Assembly (NCBI RefSeq): GCF_014529535.1
Contig: NW_023503616.1
Span: 2,914,001 to 2,978,000, forward strand
From: Bradysia coprophila
Taxonomy: Eukaryota; Arthropoda; Insecta; Diptera; Sciaridae
DNA: 64,000 bases
Direction: 5' to 3'
Under the pieces are notes generated by a model. It was not told the origin of the DNA. It worked only from the letters and a program-made list of their open reading frames with translations, and ran no database searches. This document shows positions 48,582-60,527 of this stretch, in pieces (the stretch's first letter is position 1; each line of letters starts with the position of its first letter). A program made the position numbers and the translations under genes.

Positions 48582-50844
48582 TTAATCTGCCATCGCGTCA
48601 ACTGAATTCAAATCTGAGTTTATTCCCGAATTCAAAAGCTTGAATTCATGCATCATCTCTTCAGAGGTTCCACCAAAATCAGCATCATCAAATAAAGTAG
48701 CCGCAAAGTATTGACTAAATATTCTCGAAATATATTGATCCTTTAAGATGGGCCACATTCCTTCTAAAAATCCGATATGGCCTCCTCGAGCCGTTATGAC
48801 GATAGCTACATGCGATGATTTTAGTGCAGCACTTATCGGGATTGCTGTGAATAGGTAGAAATATTTGTATATGCTTTCTCAGAAATGTATATCCTCTCAC
48901 TACTAAGACTCGGAACAGGTCAGGTATTGCTTAAACTGAACCTGATTTTCAAGTTGACCTGAAAATATTCGAATCTCAGCTGACCTCAGATTTCTGGAAT
49001 ACCTGAAATATCCCAGATGTACCTGACATCTAACCTGATATACAGGAATTTTTACTTATTTTCAGATATGTAAGTTCAGGTCAGGTAAAAGTTTCAATTC
49101 AGGTTCAATTTTAATCAGATTCAGATAATCTGACATTCAGGTCGACCTGACCCTTTTACAATACAGTACCATCAAATGGTTGCAACGGATCATCTGCAGC
49201 GTTTAGGCAAAGCATTGGTGTAGTTATCTTGTGTAATTTGTCATGTAATGATGCGGCCCTGTAATATTGTTCGACATCTTCGTAGCCAAAATGTTTCGAT
49301 GTAAAATGTGAATCGAATTGTTTGATGGTTTTGCACTGTAACAAATAACTCGAACAATACCGAAAAGCTGCAGGATCTACATTATCTCGTTTACCTGAAA
49401 AATTCTGTCCATTTCTTGTTTATCAAGTTTCAAAAATTCACAATAATTGTTCACAGTGCTGGACATATTATTCGTTAGATATTGACCAATCAGACAATTC
49501 AAATACGGCTTCTCAATGCTTTCGGATACTGTGTAAAGGAGGCTTAAGCCGCAGATATCTCAATTTACATATCAGTACCTACATTTGTGAACATTCCATG
49601 GAACGGAAATTATTTGACATGCTGTGAATATGTTACTAGCTTCAACGCCATTCTCGGCCATATAATTTCCTAATATCAGCCCGCCCATTGATATTCCAGT
49701 TGCACCCAGTCGGACGTTCGGATTTTGATTTTTTATATGATTTACAACCTCTGATAGATCTTCAATATTAGCAGCACAATATAATCGAGGAGTTTTCAGT
49801 TCTACTCCAGCTGCTTAGAGGAATCATAAAAATAAAATTTTCATTGATACAATTTTGTTAGCTTTTCGCAGACGGTTACTTCATCTGCTATAACGACAAG
49901 CACGATAAAAATGGAAATATGTTGAAAATACTTAAAACAAAAGAAGCAAAAGATTTGATAGTAGTTCTGAGAAAGGCTATAATCCATCACCTAATCCACG
50001 ATTGTTAAAAACTACTGTACGAACTCCGATACTCTGCGCTGCCATAACCAAGCACCTGATATAGTCGTGACGAGATTCTCCTAATTGATCAATTGTTACA
50101 CGTCGTCATTAACTTATCACAATTTCGTATGCATTTTCCAGCGCAAAATAGGTACCTGTAAGTCCTGGTAAAATAAGAATGAGTGGAGATGACTTCTCAC
50201 AGCCGTCTTCCATCCAATCCAGCGCAACTATACCACCATCCTTTAATGTGAAAATTTCACTGGCAAAATAATTACACAAATTTTAAGCTCTCACAATAAT
50301 CCGATATGGCTTATATTCTCTATTAAATATCAAATAATATGGTTAGATTTACCGTCTGTAGTAAATGGTTGGAAAAATTGTTTGTCGCAATGCACTTGCT
50401 ACTAATGTTTGAGCTCGACTTTCAATACACCATATTGTTGGCCAAAATTTCGATTCAATGGAAGGAACATTCTTCAACAGGAATTCTTTGAACGCTCCAT
50501 GTGATACAGCTAGTGTAGGGTGCTGTAAAAGTTTATTGTCTGCATTGAAATTTCTTTTTTGATGTAAGGCAAGTTAGGTAGCCCCGGGTCTAAGTGCGAG
50601 GCGAAGACAAGGGCCAATAAAATTCCGTACAATTAAAAGGAAAAGCTCAATTATCGTCGGATGCAGTGACTACTGTTTTCTGCAGAATACAGCGAGTAGA
50701 AATGTACTACCTTTAATGCATTCGATTCGGCGGACTTACCTTCACAACTTCAATTAAATAATAGACCACGTATCCCACTATACATATTGCTATCAAATGC
50801 CATCTCTGCACATTCTCCGAGTACGAGTACAAACTGTTGAACAT
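48582..50844 (-). CDS. ABHD1/3-type alpha/beta hydrolase, copy A
   Basis: Eight exons in the same order as copies B and C. The first (50740-50844) gives MFNSLYSYSENVQRWHLIAI and a membrane helix CIVGYVVYYLIEVV. Later exons carry PTIWCIESRAQTL, the oxyanion region LILILPGLTG, NNRGLG, the nucleophile elbow GATGISMGGL, the acid segment LNAADDPLQP, and the His motif GGHIGFLEGM. The catalytic Ser-Asp-His triad is therefore complete. Family members ABHD1 and ABHD3 are membrane-anchored; ABHD3 cleaves medium-chain and oxidised phosphatidylcholine. Substrate here is unknown. The last intron holds a cluster of AGGTCA-like half sites (48905-49155). The end is TAA at 48582. Confidence 0.88.
48905..49155. 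promoter_or_regulatory. Cluster of AGGTCA-type half sites in ABHD copy A intron
   Basis: In 250 bp of intron the words TCAGGT, ACCTGA, AGGTCA and TGACCT recur about a dozen times in both orientations, with a near-palindrome CAGGTCGACCTG at 49139-49150. AGGTCA is the nuclear-receptor half site used by insect EcR/USP. The cluster may instead be a decayed simple repeat; sequence alone does not decide. Confidence 0.35.
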
Positions 50845-51455
50845 AATACAGGTCTTTTTCAATTGAACCACAAGCGTAATAAGATCTGATTTGGATTATT
50901 CTTCACGAAAAGCTGAAAAGCAAAATGTGAAAATTTATTTTTATGGGAAAATTTAAACTTTTCTAAGTCCAAAGTCCCGTCTTCTATCGACAGAAACTGC
51001 AAAGATAAGCGATGACCTCCAGTAAATGTGGTATTTCAATAGTAAAGAAAATTTGTTTATCATCTCCGAGGCTTATATTACCAGCCAAAGTCGAGGTATA
51101 TAACCTCGAGTGAATAAACAAATTTTTCAACAACAATAAACAACGATATACTTTCGCCTTTGCTCTGCTTCGCTTTTGCCGTTTGTGAGACTGAATAAAA
51201 GATCAGATGTATACTGAGAAGTGAACCGTATCGATACTAACTAACGAATGAATAATTCAGTAATTGCATTTCTTACATTACTAATCTTGGGATACAATGA
51301 TTTATCGGCCTTATCAAGATCACGACTGCAACTCAACTGCAATTCAATTGAAGTCAAGTATCGTGTAAACTAATCTAGATATTTATTATAAGTCGAAACG
51401 ATATCAAGAAGAGCTGTATGGCAAAAGTTTACTTGCTTGTTTCTAGAGACAAATG
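50845..51455. other. Spacer between ABHD copies A and B
   Basis: No gene. The stretch around 51270-51310 (TAATCTTGGGATACAATGAT) resembles 53350-53380 upstream of copy B, which fits duplication of the promoter region with the gene. Confidence 0.4.
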
Positions 51456-53136
51456 TTACACAGTAGCTTCAGATTTTTTGCTAGCATTTAAATATTCTTG
51501 TTGCATTTGTTGAGCCGTTGAACTGAAATTTATATCATCAAATAATGTAGCAGCAAAGTATTGACTGAAAACTCGGGCAATATATTGATCTTTCCCAATG
51601 GGCCAAATTCCGTTCAAGAACCCAATGTGTCCTCCTCTGGTTGTTACTAATATAGCTACGTGAGAAGAATTCTGCGCTGCATTTACTGGAATATCTTTGA
51701 ATAGACGACAAAGTGTTGATTTTCTTAACTGAACAAAATATTCACTTTTGCACACACCATTTAATGGTTGAAAAGGATCGTCAGCGGCACTAAGGCCAAG
51801 AAGTGGAGTGGACATCATATGCAGTTTGTCGTGTAATGTCGCTGTTCCATAATAATGTTCAACGTCTTTGAAACCAAAGTGTTTTGAAGTAAAACTTGAG
51901 TCGAATTCCTTTATAGATTTACTCTGCAGAAAGATTCCACCGTATGTAATAAAATTGACGTTCAACATCCCGATAATGACTGTTCACTTGATGTGATCAT
52001 TATACTGAAATTCCCATATTTACCTGTAGAATTGCATCTATATCGAATTCCCCATTTCTTAATACATCACCCTTGCTCAGTGTTTTACATAAGTTTCTCG
52101 CTGAGTGTTGACTAAGCAGACTATTCAAATAAGGTGTCTCAATGCTATCGGATCCTGTCAATTGAAAATATTACTTAGACTTTCCAGCACCACTGCAAAA
52201 ATTGATTCCTGAACAACAACCTTTTTGAACATTCCATGGAACAGAAATTACTTGACATGCTGTGAATGTCTTACTTGATTCTTCGCTTTTCTCAGCTATA
52301 TAATTGCCTAAAACCAATCCCCCCATCGATATTCCAGTCGCACCCAACCGTACACCAGGATTGAGTTGCTTTATATGATTTACAACCTCTGATAGATCGT
52401 CGATATTTGAAGCACAATATAAACGAGGAGTTTTTAGTTTTACACCACCTGTGTACAATCCAGTAATAATTGGAATTTTTTTACCGGTACAAGATCAATG
52501 ATCACCTAAACCACGATTGTTGAAAATTACTGTACGAACGCCAATTCCTTGTGCCGCTACCACTAAACACCTAACATAATCGCTATGAGAATCTCCTAAT
52601 TTGACAATAGAATCACAAATGATTTCTGATGAGAAATTCATCCCAAAATTGTGTACCTGAAAGTCCTGGCAAAATAAGGATAAGTGGAGATAATTTCTTA
52701 CAACCTTCTTCCATCCAATCCAGTGCAACTTCTCCACCATCATTTAACGTTAAAATTTCTCTGATAGAACATTTACAAGAGTTAATCTTTTCCAATTTTC
52801 CAAGATGCAGATTTACCGTCTGTAGTGGATGGTCGGGAAAACTGTTGACCTCAAAATGCTAGCAAATACTGTCTGGGCTCGACTTTCAACACACCATATG
52901 GTCGGCCAAAATTTCGATTGCATAGAGGGGACATGTTTCAACAAAAAGTCTTTAAAGGCTCCTTCTGCTACAGCTAGTTTTGGACGCTGCAAAATGGTAT
53001 TTACAGATAACATGAAAGACAATAATTTTGATTTTCTCTGCTAGTGACTGGAGATTGGGATTACCTTCACAATTTCAGTTAAATAATACATAACGTATCC
53101 TATTGCGAAACCAGCTAATAAGAGCCAACTCGACAT
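51456..53136 (-). CDS. ABHD1/3-type alpha/beta hydrolase, copy B
   Basis: Same eight-exon plan as its neighbours. The start is ATG at 53136 (MSSWLLLAGFAIGYVMYYLT). The homologous upstream part in copies A and C encodes eleven more residues, but here that stretch has a TGA, so copy B has a shorter N-terminus before the membrane helix. The catalytic parts are present: GATGISMGGLVLGNY, LSAADDPFQPLNG, and RGGHIGFLNGI. Other distinguishing residues are LILILPGLSG and NNRGLGDH. It ends at TAA 51456 after KKSEATV. It is the most compact of the three genes, with no large intron. Likely an active enzyme, substrate unknown. Confidence 0.87.
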
Positions 53137-55883
53137 ATTTTCTGAGTATCAGCACAAACTGCGAATGAAGTAACCCTTTCAACCCGTGCGTGCTCTACGC
53201 TAGTAGAGCGGCTTACTTTAATAAAAAAAAACCCTTTCAATAGTATACTTGCCGTCTGTAAAAGGTTAACATTAAACGAAACGTACAAATGGTAAAATTC
53301 TACAACGATGAAGCGAACTTTTAGAACTGACGAATGATTTTTTTAAATTTATAATCTTTCGGATATAATGTGTTATCGTCAATTATGATCTGTAAATATT
53401 TATTTTAGATATTGAACGGTAAACGACCAGTTCGATTGCAATTTGCACTACAGTTTGCTAGATGTTTGACCTGTCACAGACGGCTAGCATATGACCAGAG
53501 TTATTATCGGGTCTATTACTTCCATCGAACAAAGTATTTTTAATCGGTTGATTTCATAGTAGATTACAGCAGAGCCTATGTAAATGAGTAATACATGTGT
53601 GCGATGTTTGTGGCGTGTGAGCCGAAGGCGAACCGCCTAATTTCGCTCACATGTATTACTCATTCACATAGGCTCTTCTGTACTGTTCTTTAATGTGTAG
53701 GCATCCTGTGCGTTGTATTTACATTGTCTAAGATGAAAACTACGAAACAATTTTGCATAAAACAGCATTTCGGATCCTTTCCACTTCTAAACATTTTGCA
53801 CTAAAATTTAATTTTCATTTAGTAGGCATCGGTCGTGCCTGCCATTTCGGTGATATTTATTTGACTTCTTTATTGTTGTCATTCTCATTTTCAGTGAAAA
53901 TTTTTTGATTTTGTTGTTTCAAATTATAAATTCAGTTGTGATTTTAGTGTTTTCTTAATTGTATCGATGGCACGTGTACCAAAAAATAGTTTTGCCTGTG
54001 TAAATTCCAATTTATATCGTGGTTTGTGAGAAGTGAAAACATAAACAAAATCATCGAAAAATTTCCGACCAGAGCATGTAAATGATCGCACATAGCATGT
54101 AAATCATCGAAAAACCTAACATGTAAGTTTCATTTACATTCTCATCGCAGACAATGTAAATACAACGTACAGGATGCCTACACATTAAAATCTTTTACTT
54201 CAATTTTTTTATATGCATTTTCCTATATAGGGCTTGTCATTACTTTTGTCGTAGTTATCGATAGAAGTAGAATTGTTTCACACTATTTTAAGAAGAATGA
54301 AGGTTTCGATTGTTGTCCAAACGGATATGTAAAGCAGTCAGAAAAGGAGTAACTATGCAACTATGTTATTTCGAAGTGATAAATATTATTTCGATGAGAC
54401 CTGAAGAAATTGGAAAATGTGGAAATATTGGCGTTTCATCGAGATGGTTAGATTTTCAGACAATTCATACCAACTATGCACTTCTTGTATGGTCGCATTT
54501 TCTCAGCATTCGCCTTGTACTTTTCCGAATCAATTCACAGACGGCAAGCGAAATCCGAATTTCGTGTTGTCATCGACTGCAGCGATCGTAGCTTAAGTTC
54601 AGAGTCGTATCGGAAATGCTAATCCATGATGGTCGTATAAAATGAAACAGGTATACTCGTAAAAGCTTATTAATAAATTTTAATTGCTCTAAGATTTGAT
54701 TTAACAAAAACATTTTGAAGTTTTGATTTATTAACAAAAATTGTGCTAACAATAACGATTTTAAGTCTAAACGTATACGGTATTGTTTTTCGATATGCTC
54801 CCATTTGAATTTATATATTTTCCTAGTGATAATAATAATGTCGAACGTTAAAGCTCAAAGGCCGATTCGTCGGACGAGTCGGATCAAATGTTTTCGAGGT
54901 CTAGGTGCGAACACACTAAATTGTTTGCGATGCAAGAGACGCTAACAAACAAATTTGTGGAAGTTTTTACGGATAAGATATTCGAAATATGTTCGACTTC
55001 CCTAAATTGATGTGAATGGCAAGGTTTGTTCTGGTCACTAATATTTCGTAAATTTTTTCAAATTAGGAGAATTTTGGTGAAATTTAGAGAAATCGATGAA
55101 ATCACGTTAAATATTAGGCTCTCGATAAGATTGTTTCAAAATAATGTGAACAAAGAACTTGGTGTCCTATTCATATTTAGTTCCGGTTTATCATTTTGAC
55201 CCGGAATTCGTTAGCTTCGTGCGATACTTAACATTACATTGTATATAATGTCAATTCCGTTGGCTCCATAGATATGAATCATTTTTGCCTTACTAACAGT
55301 GGGAACGGTGAGAGGGTAACATTAATTCTTCTTAAAAATTATTAAATTTCTTTGAAATTATTCCCTAAATAGGGAAATAAGTAGACGGTAGATAGAACGA
55401 CTTATTTTTTTTTAAATCTTTCGATCATAAATTCCTCAAACAATTATTCAAAATTTCTAAAGAAATCTCACAAGAAGATCCTTCGGTCGCGTAGTGAAAG
55501 TGTAAGATTTCTCAGACCGGATTTTTTACTAAACGACTACGTTGTTATAGGTACCTAAATTTGTTTGGTTTCAGTAGAAATAATTAACAGAGAGGTCGCA
55601 TATAAAGTTACGTAACGTGCCTTTCGTATGCACTAAATTCTTGTTATTCTATTTAGCGGCGAAAATGTCATTTCAATAATCACAGTTTATATATGTTTGA
55701 ATCATCCCAAACGTACAATTACTATTTTTGATATTTAAAATGTCTATTGGTCCGGTAACTAAGAATGTTAACATGGTTGAATCAATCAATACAAGTTTTA
55801 AAAAAAATGAAAATTCCTAAATTTGAATTTTTTTTTTTTTTAATTTGCACTCTGCTAGCTAAGACAACTACTTAGTTTTAAAT
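53137..55883. other. Spacer between ABHD copies B and C
   Basis: 53470-53556 and 54189-54290 together match 59495-59690 upstream of copy C, interrupted here by a 632-bp insertion. 54187-54230 bears the dispersed TTTTACTTCAA...GCATTTT motif. The rest, up to 55883, is AT-rich with no supportable gene; frames at 54310-54591 are not convincing. Confidence 0.45.
53557..54188. mobile_element. Composite inverted-repeat insertion with a visible empty site
   Basis: Compared with 59549-59560 (TTGATTTCAAATCTTG), this locus has 632 extra bases between TTGATTTCA and AATCTT. Left part (53566-53681): a hairpin with 34-nt arms beginning ACAGCAGAGCCTATGTAAAT and a CGAAGGCGAACCGCC loop region. Right part (53691-54187): a 497-bp element with 38-bp inverted ends TAATGTGTAGGCATCCTGTG. 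No coding capacity. Confidence 0.75.
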
Positions 55884-58643
55884 TTACATGATCCCTGTCA
55901 TTGTTTCAGATTGTGTGCTAACATTTTTGAGCTTGAATTCGTTCATCATCTGTTGAGACGTTCCACTAAATGTTTTATCTTCAAATAATGTAGCCGCAAA
56001 ATATTGACTAAATAGCCGGCCCATGTATTGATCTTTAAGGCTGGGCCAGATTCCTTCTAAAAACCCAATGTGTCCGCCACGAGCCGTTATGACGATAGCC
56101 ACATGAGAAGAATTTAAAGCAGCATCTACCGGAATAGCTATGAATAGTCGAAATGGATTAGTTTTTACAAGGAAAAAAGTTGTTGTTCGATCTATTTCGC
56201 AGTACCGTCTAATGGTTGAAAGGGGTCATCTGCTGCGCTCAGACAAAGAAGTGGAGTGGTTATCTTATGTAATTTGTCATGCAATGTTGCGGTTCTATAA
56301 TAGTGTTCGACATCTTCGAAACCAAAATGCTTTGAGGTGAAATTCGCATCGAACTCCTTGATAGTTTTACTCTGCAAATGGAGGTTGAATCATGCACAAT
56401 AAAGTCATGTCGAACCCATGTAATTTTCTATATTTACCTGAAGAATTATGTCCATGTCGAATTCACCGTTTTTTAAAACATCACATTTGTTCAGAGTTTT
56501 ACACAAGTTGCTAGCCAAATGTTGGCCAAGAAGGCTATTTAAATAAGGCTTCTCAATGCTGTCCGATCCTATTAATGTATTAATGTTATTCGCACATCAA
56601 TGTCTCCGTGATTTATATCTACAACCTTTGTGAACATTCCATGGAACGGAAATTATTTGACATGCTGTGAATATCTTGCTAGCTGCTAGACCTTTCTCAG
56701 CCATATAATTGCCTAATATTAGTCCGCCCATTGAAATTCCAGTGGCACCCAATCGTACATCCGGATTAAGTTTCTTTATATGATTGACCACCTCTGACAG
56801 ATCTTCAATATTTGCAGCACAGTATAAACGAGGAGTTTTTAGTTCCACACCGCCTGTAAAAAAATTGTTGGTCATTGGGATACTTTTGTCACTTGCAAAA
56901 CGAAAAGAACGTAGCGAACAATTTGAGTAGATTTCATTTAAGATTTTAGTTACCTAGGCCACGATTGTTGAAAACCACCGTACGAACTCCGATACCTTGG
57001 GCTGCCATAACTAAGCATTTTATATACTCAGCCTGCGATGCTCCTAATATATTGATTAAACGATAAATAATTGCTTTTAAATTTACTACTGAAATTGTTA
57101 CCGGTTAGTCCTGGCAGAATTAGAATTAACGGAGACGATTTTTCGCAATCGTCTTCCATCCAATCTAGTGCTACTTCTCCTCCATCCTTTAATGTTAAAA
57201 TTTCTCTGGAAATGATACAAAGATTAGCCGTGTTTGCAATCACGACTCAAAATATATTTTTTTTTACCGCCTGTAGTGAATAGTTGGGAAAATTTTTGAT
57301 CGTAAAAGGCTTGCAAATACTGTCTGGGCTCGGCTCTCAACACACCAGATTGTTGGCCAAAATTTTGTTTCAATAGTGGGAACATTTTTTAAAAGAAATT
57401 CTTTAAAAGCTCCATCCGATACTGCTAATATTGGACGCTGCAAAGATAGAACGAACATTTTTTTAAAAACATTATCATGGCAATGAAGAAGAAAATAGGA
57501 AAGTTTGGGATGTATGAGGAGAGGTTCGGGAAAATGCGGACGTCTTTTATGAACAAGGTCTGAAAACTCACTCGAATATGGATTGCACTGTTTATAAAAT
57601 AGGAATAACAGTAGCTTCATTACCGGCGCTAATTAGCAATTCACAAAAAATAGATAAAAACTTCATTAGACTTGTTAATTCAACTGTTATTACACATTCT
57701 GTACTTTTGACATGGTGCAAGTGAGTTACTGCCGAAATGATTTTTAGCAACAAGGAGCACAATATTCCTAAAAACAATGGCTAAATGCAATTTGATCTGG
57801 AATAAACTATGATTCATTGTAAATACAATTTCACTGTAATTCCATATGGATTGAAGTAAATAATTTGTCTTCCGTGTATTTGCTAGTTTAGTGAAGTAAT
57901 AACTTACGTGTATGTCTAACAAAATGGTATAACGCAATTATTCGTCATTATAGTAACGTTCATTTGACGGTTACAATCAAATGTTAATCACATGTTAAAC
58001 ACATATACGAGCTTAATTGATGATAAGAAAGAGTAAAGGTTGAAGATTTATACCCGCTCAATCATTATAAACAATATTCACACGTGCTTCATCATTCTTT
58101 TTATATCAATCATAACTGTAACAGGAAAATGTACCAGTACCTACAATGTAGTTTCTACGTTTTACGTTACTAATATTCGAGTTTCATCGAATCAAATTCA
58201 AGGAGATAGTTATAGTCCTTGATCTGTTATCAATAGCAACGAACGAAATAAACGATAACCTCTAGTTAACGTGGTCTTATATAGTGAAATGTATAATGTT
58301 AAAACAAATGAAGTAATAGACTTTGTATCAAATAAGTTGAACAAAAGAATGAACAGATTGATCGTAATCCGTTTGTCGTTTCTAAAAGGTTATACCACCT
58401 TCATAGAGAACTAGTTTTATATTTTGTTTGTGAATAACGAATACGTAAATATGATTAAATATCGTTCTAATAAAATGTTAAATATGATGTCATTTGGAGT
58501 GTCGATTGATTGGAATGACTGGTGGATAATAAACTTACCTTAACAACTTCGATTAAATAATACACCACATATCCTGTTATACAAATCGCTATTAAATGCC
58601 ATCTCGGTATATTCTCCGAGTACCAGTACAGACTGCTAATCAT
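55884..58643 (-). CDS. ABHD1/3-type alpha/beta hydrolase, copy C
   Basis: Eight exons. Exon 1 (about 58540-58643) encodes MISSLYWYSENIPRWHLIAI and the membrane helix ICITGYVVYYLIEVV. It is followed by an intron of about 1.1 kb, the largest of the cluster. Later exons: AVSDGAFKEFLLKNVPTIET, LILILPGLTG, NNRGLG, GATGISMGGLILGNY, LSAADDPFQPLDG, and ARGGHIGFLEGIW. The triad Ser, Asp and His are all in place. It ends at TAA 55884 after SETMTGIM. Copies A and C share more residues with each other in the N-terminus and nucleophile regions than either does with B. The gene is the most upstream of the array in transcriptional direction. Confidence 0.88.
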
Positions 58644-59944
58644 AATGTAATTTTTGAATGGTCGTTTAAATTAAGTATTTTCTATCACAACCACATATAG
58701 CTAAATTTTTACACTTAAATAAATCCAAAGTTAGTGAATCACTGTTAGTCAAACATATTTTATCTGCTGTACGCAACCTTTATGCACGAGTTAATTTAAT
58801 TTCGCCAGAAAAGTTTATACAACCATCTATTCACACTACAAACAAAATTTAATCAGATAATCTTTTAACGTTTTTCGGTTCAATTTCAATGTCTTCTGAT
58901 ATGAGTTATCTGTAAAGTAATAGAAGAAAAGCAGGGTAGCTAAACTTTCGAGGATTCGGATCCGTTTGAAGCGTTAACGAATTTTTTTGTTCTTTTTTTA
59001 TTGAAGCTTAAACAATGAACTGTATCATGTCACAGACATTGACCTTCAAATAAAGTACCTACATCGCAATAATTTCGAAAATCAGCGGAAAGAATGATAT
59101 TTCAATTGGCAGTGACGAAGCAAAACCTCTACAGCTACAAAGTTGTCAATAGATATTGCAAAATAATTAAAGTTGTAGCCACAAATGGTTTCCTATATTG
59201 AATACGTGTTTATTTAAGACTTGACAACAATTGCATTTGTAATTTATCCGATTGTATTTTCAAATCAGCAAACCAGTGTAAGTTTCAGCTACCATACTTC
59301 CAGTTTGACTGAATCCAGAATAAAATGTCGAATAAAAGATCCTGGGAGAAGGAATTTATTCTAAACAGTATTTAGGAAGTGTTACTATGTGGAGCAACTG
59401 CTCACCCCGACCCCGTTGATTACTGCAATCGCTTATACGCTGTAATTTTACGCTAACGATATAGATGTTCTCAGCGAAAATTGATTTTAATCTGTTACAG
59501 ACGGCAAGCATATGACCAGTATTATTATCGGGTCTATTACTTCCATCGATTGATTTCAAATCTTGTACTTCAATTTTTTAACATGCATTTTACTATATAA
59601 AGGACCATACTACCCAGAGCTTGTCATTTTTTTTGTCGTCATTATCGACAACAGATGAATAGCCGTATGGTTCAGGTCGCTCTAACGAAACTACTACTTC
59701 CATACTGAAGAGAACGAATAACTCGCAAGCCGAAAGAAAATATGGAAATATTATTATGGACATCCTATACCTATTTATAGGGTAGCTCAATATAAAGCTT
59801 CAATCATGAAATGATTATCCAAAGGAAATCGTCGACTGATACACAGTTTATGGTTTAAACGACATACAATTGGAAAATTGAATAAAAAGACAAACCTTTT
59901 GTTAACAACATAAAATTGGTAGGTGGAGTCAATTTGCTGTACAA
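58644..59944. other. Upstream region of ABHD copy C
   Basis: 59495-59690 is the counterpart of the split block at 53470-53556 plus 54189-54290. Within it 59557-59602 is the cleanest copy of the dispersed motif, ending in CTATATAAAGG, a TATA-like sequence. No gene supported. Confidence 0.4.
59557..59602 (+). repeat. Dispersed TACTTCA...GCATTTTACT(ATATAA) motif, reference copy
   Basis: Reads AAATCTTGTACTTCAATTTT, then TTAACATGCATTTTACTATA. Related copies: 9334-9372, 19893-19936, 40393-40440, 45650-45697 (plus), 54187-54230, and a partial minus-strand copy near 61840-61870. Several are followed by a TATA-like box. Could be a repeat terminus or a promoter module. Confidence 0.5.
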
Positions 59945-60527
59945 TAGTACATTGAATGACAAGGGGCGAAAGTAAAAAAATTCAACCGTGTGCGAGAGTT
60001 GATGCCCGCGCCGAAGGCAAGGGCCTCAATCGCACAGGTTGAATTTTTTTACTTTTGCCCCGAGTCGTTCATACTATTTTTTTTGATACCAACATCGAAA
60101 GTTGATACGTATCGCAAACAGCAGAACAAAATGTTGAAATATGAAGGCATTTAGCCAGAAAATGCGGGGGTCCAGGGGGCGGCAGCCCCCTGGTATATCA
60201 AAAATTTAATTATTTAGCCATCACAACAATAACACACACAAAAATTAACAAATAACTAACAAATCATTAACAACAAAAAGTATCAACTTCGTATGTTAAT
60301 TTCAATAAGAGCACTGGCGCACGCTTTATTTCAATTTTGATCGCAGTACACTTATTGACAAGAGTCGACTATTACATTATGTAGTCGACTTTCGCATTAT
60401 GTATATTGACTTTCGCTTTATGTATTCTTTCTTTCTCCCCGCTCAAACACATAACTTGCATTTTTTTACTTTCGCCCCGGATTTCGAGGGCGAAAGTATC
60501 AACTTTCGATGTTGGTATCAAAAAAAA
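59945..60527. mobile_element. Composite hairpin element, copy 2 (inverted relative to 44454)
   Basis: Reverse complement of 44454-45037. Begins TAGTACATTGAATGACAAGG and ends GATGTTGGTATCAAAAAAAA. Part order is reversed accordingly: foldback first, then the TTTGATACC-ended part with the GC-rich palindrome. No open frame. The frame at 60399-60620 crosses its edge and is not a gene. Confidence 0.9.
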
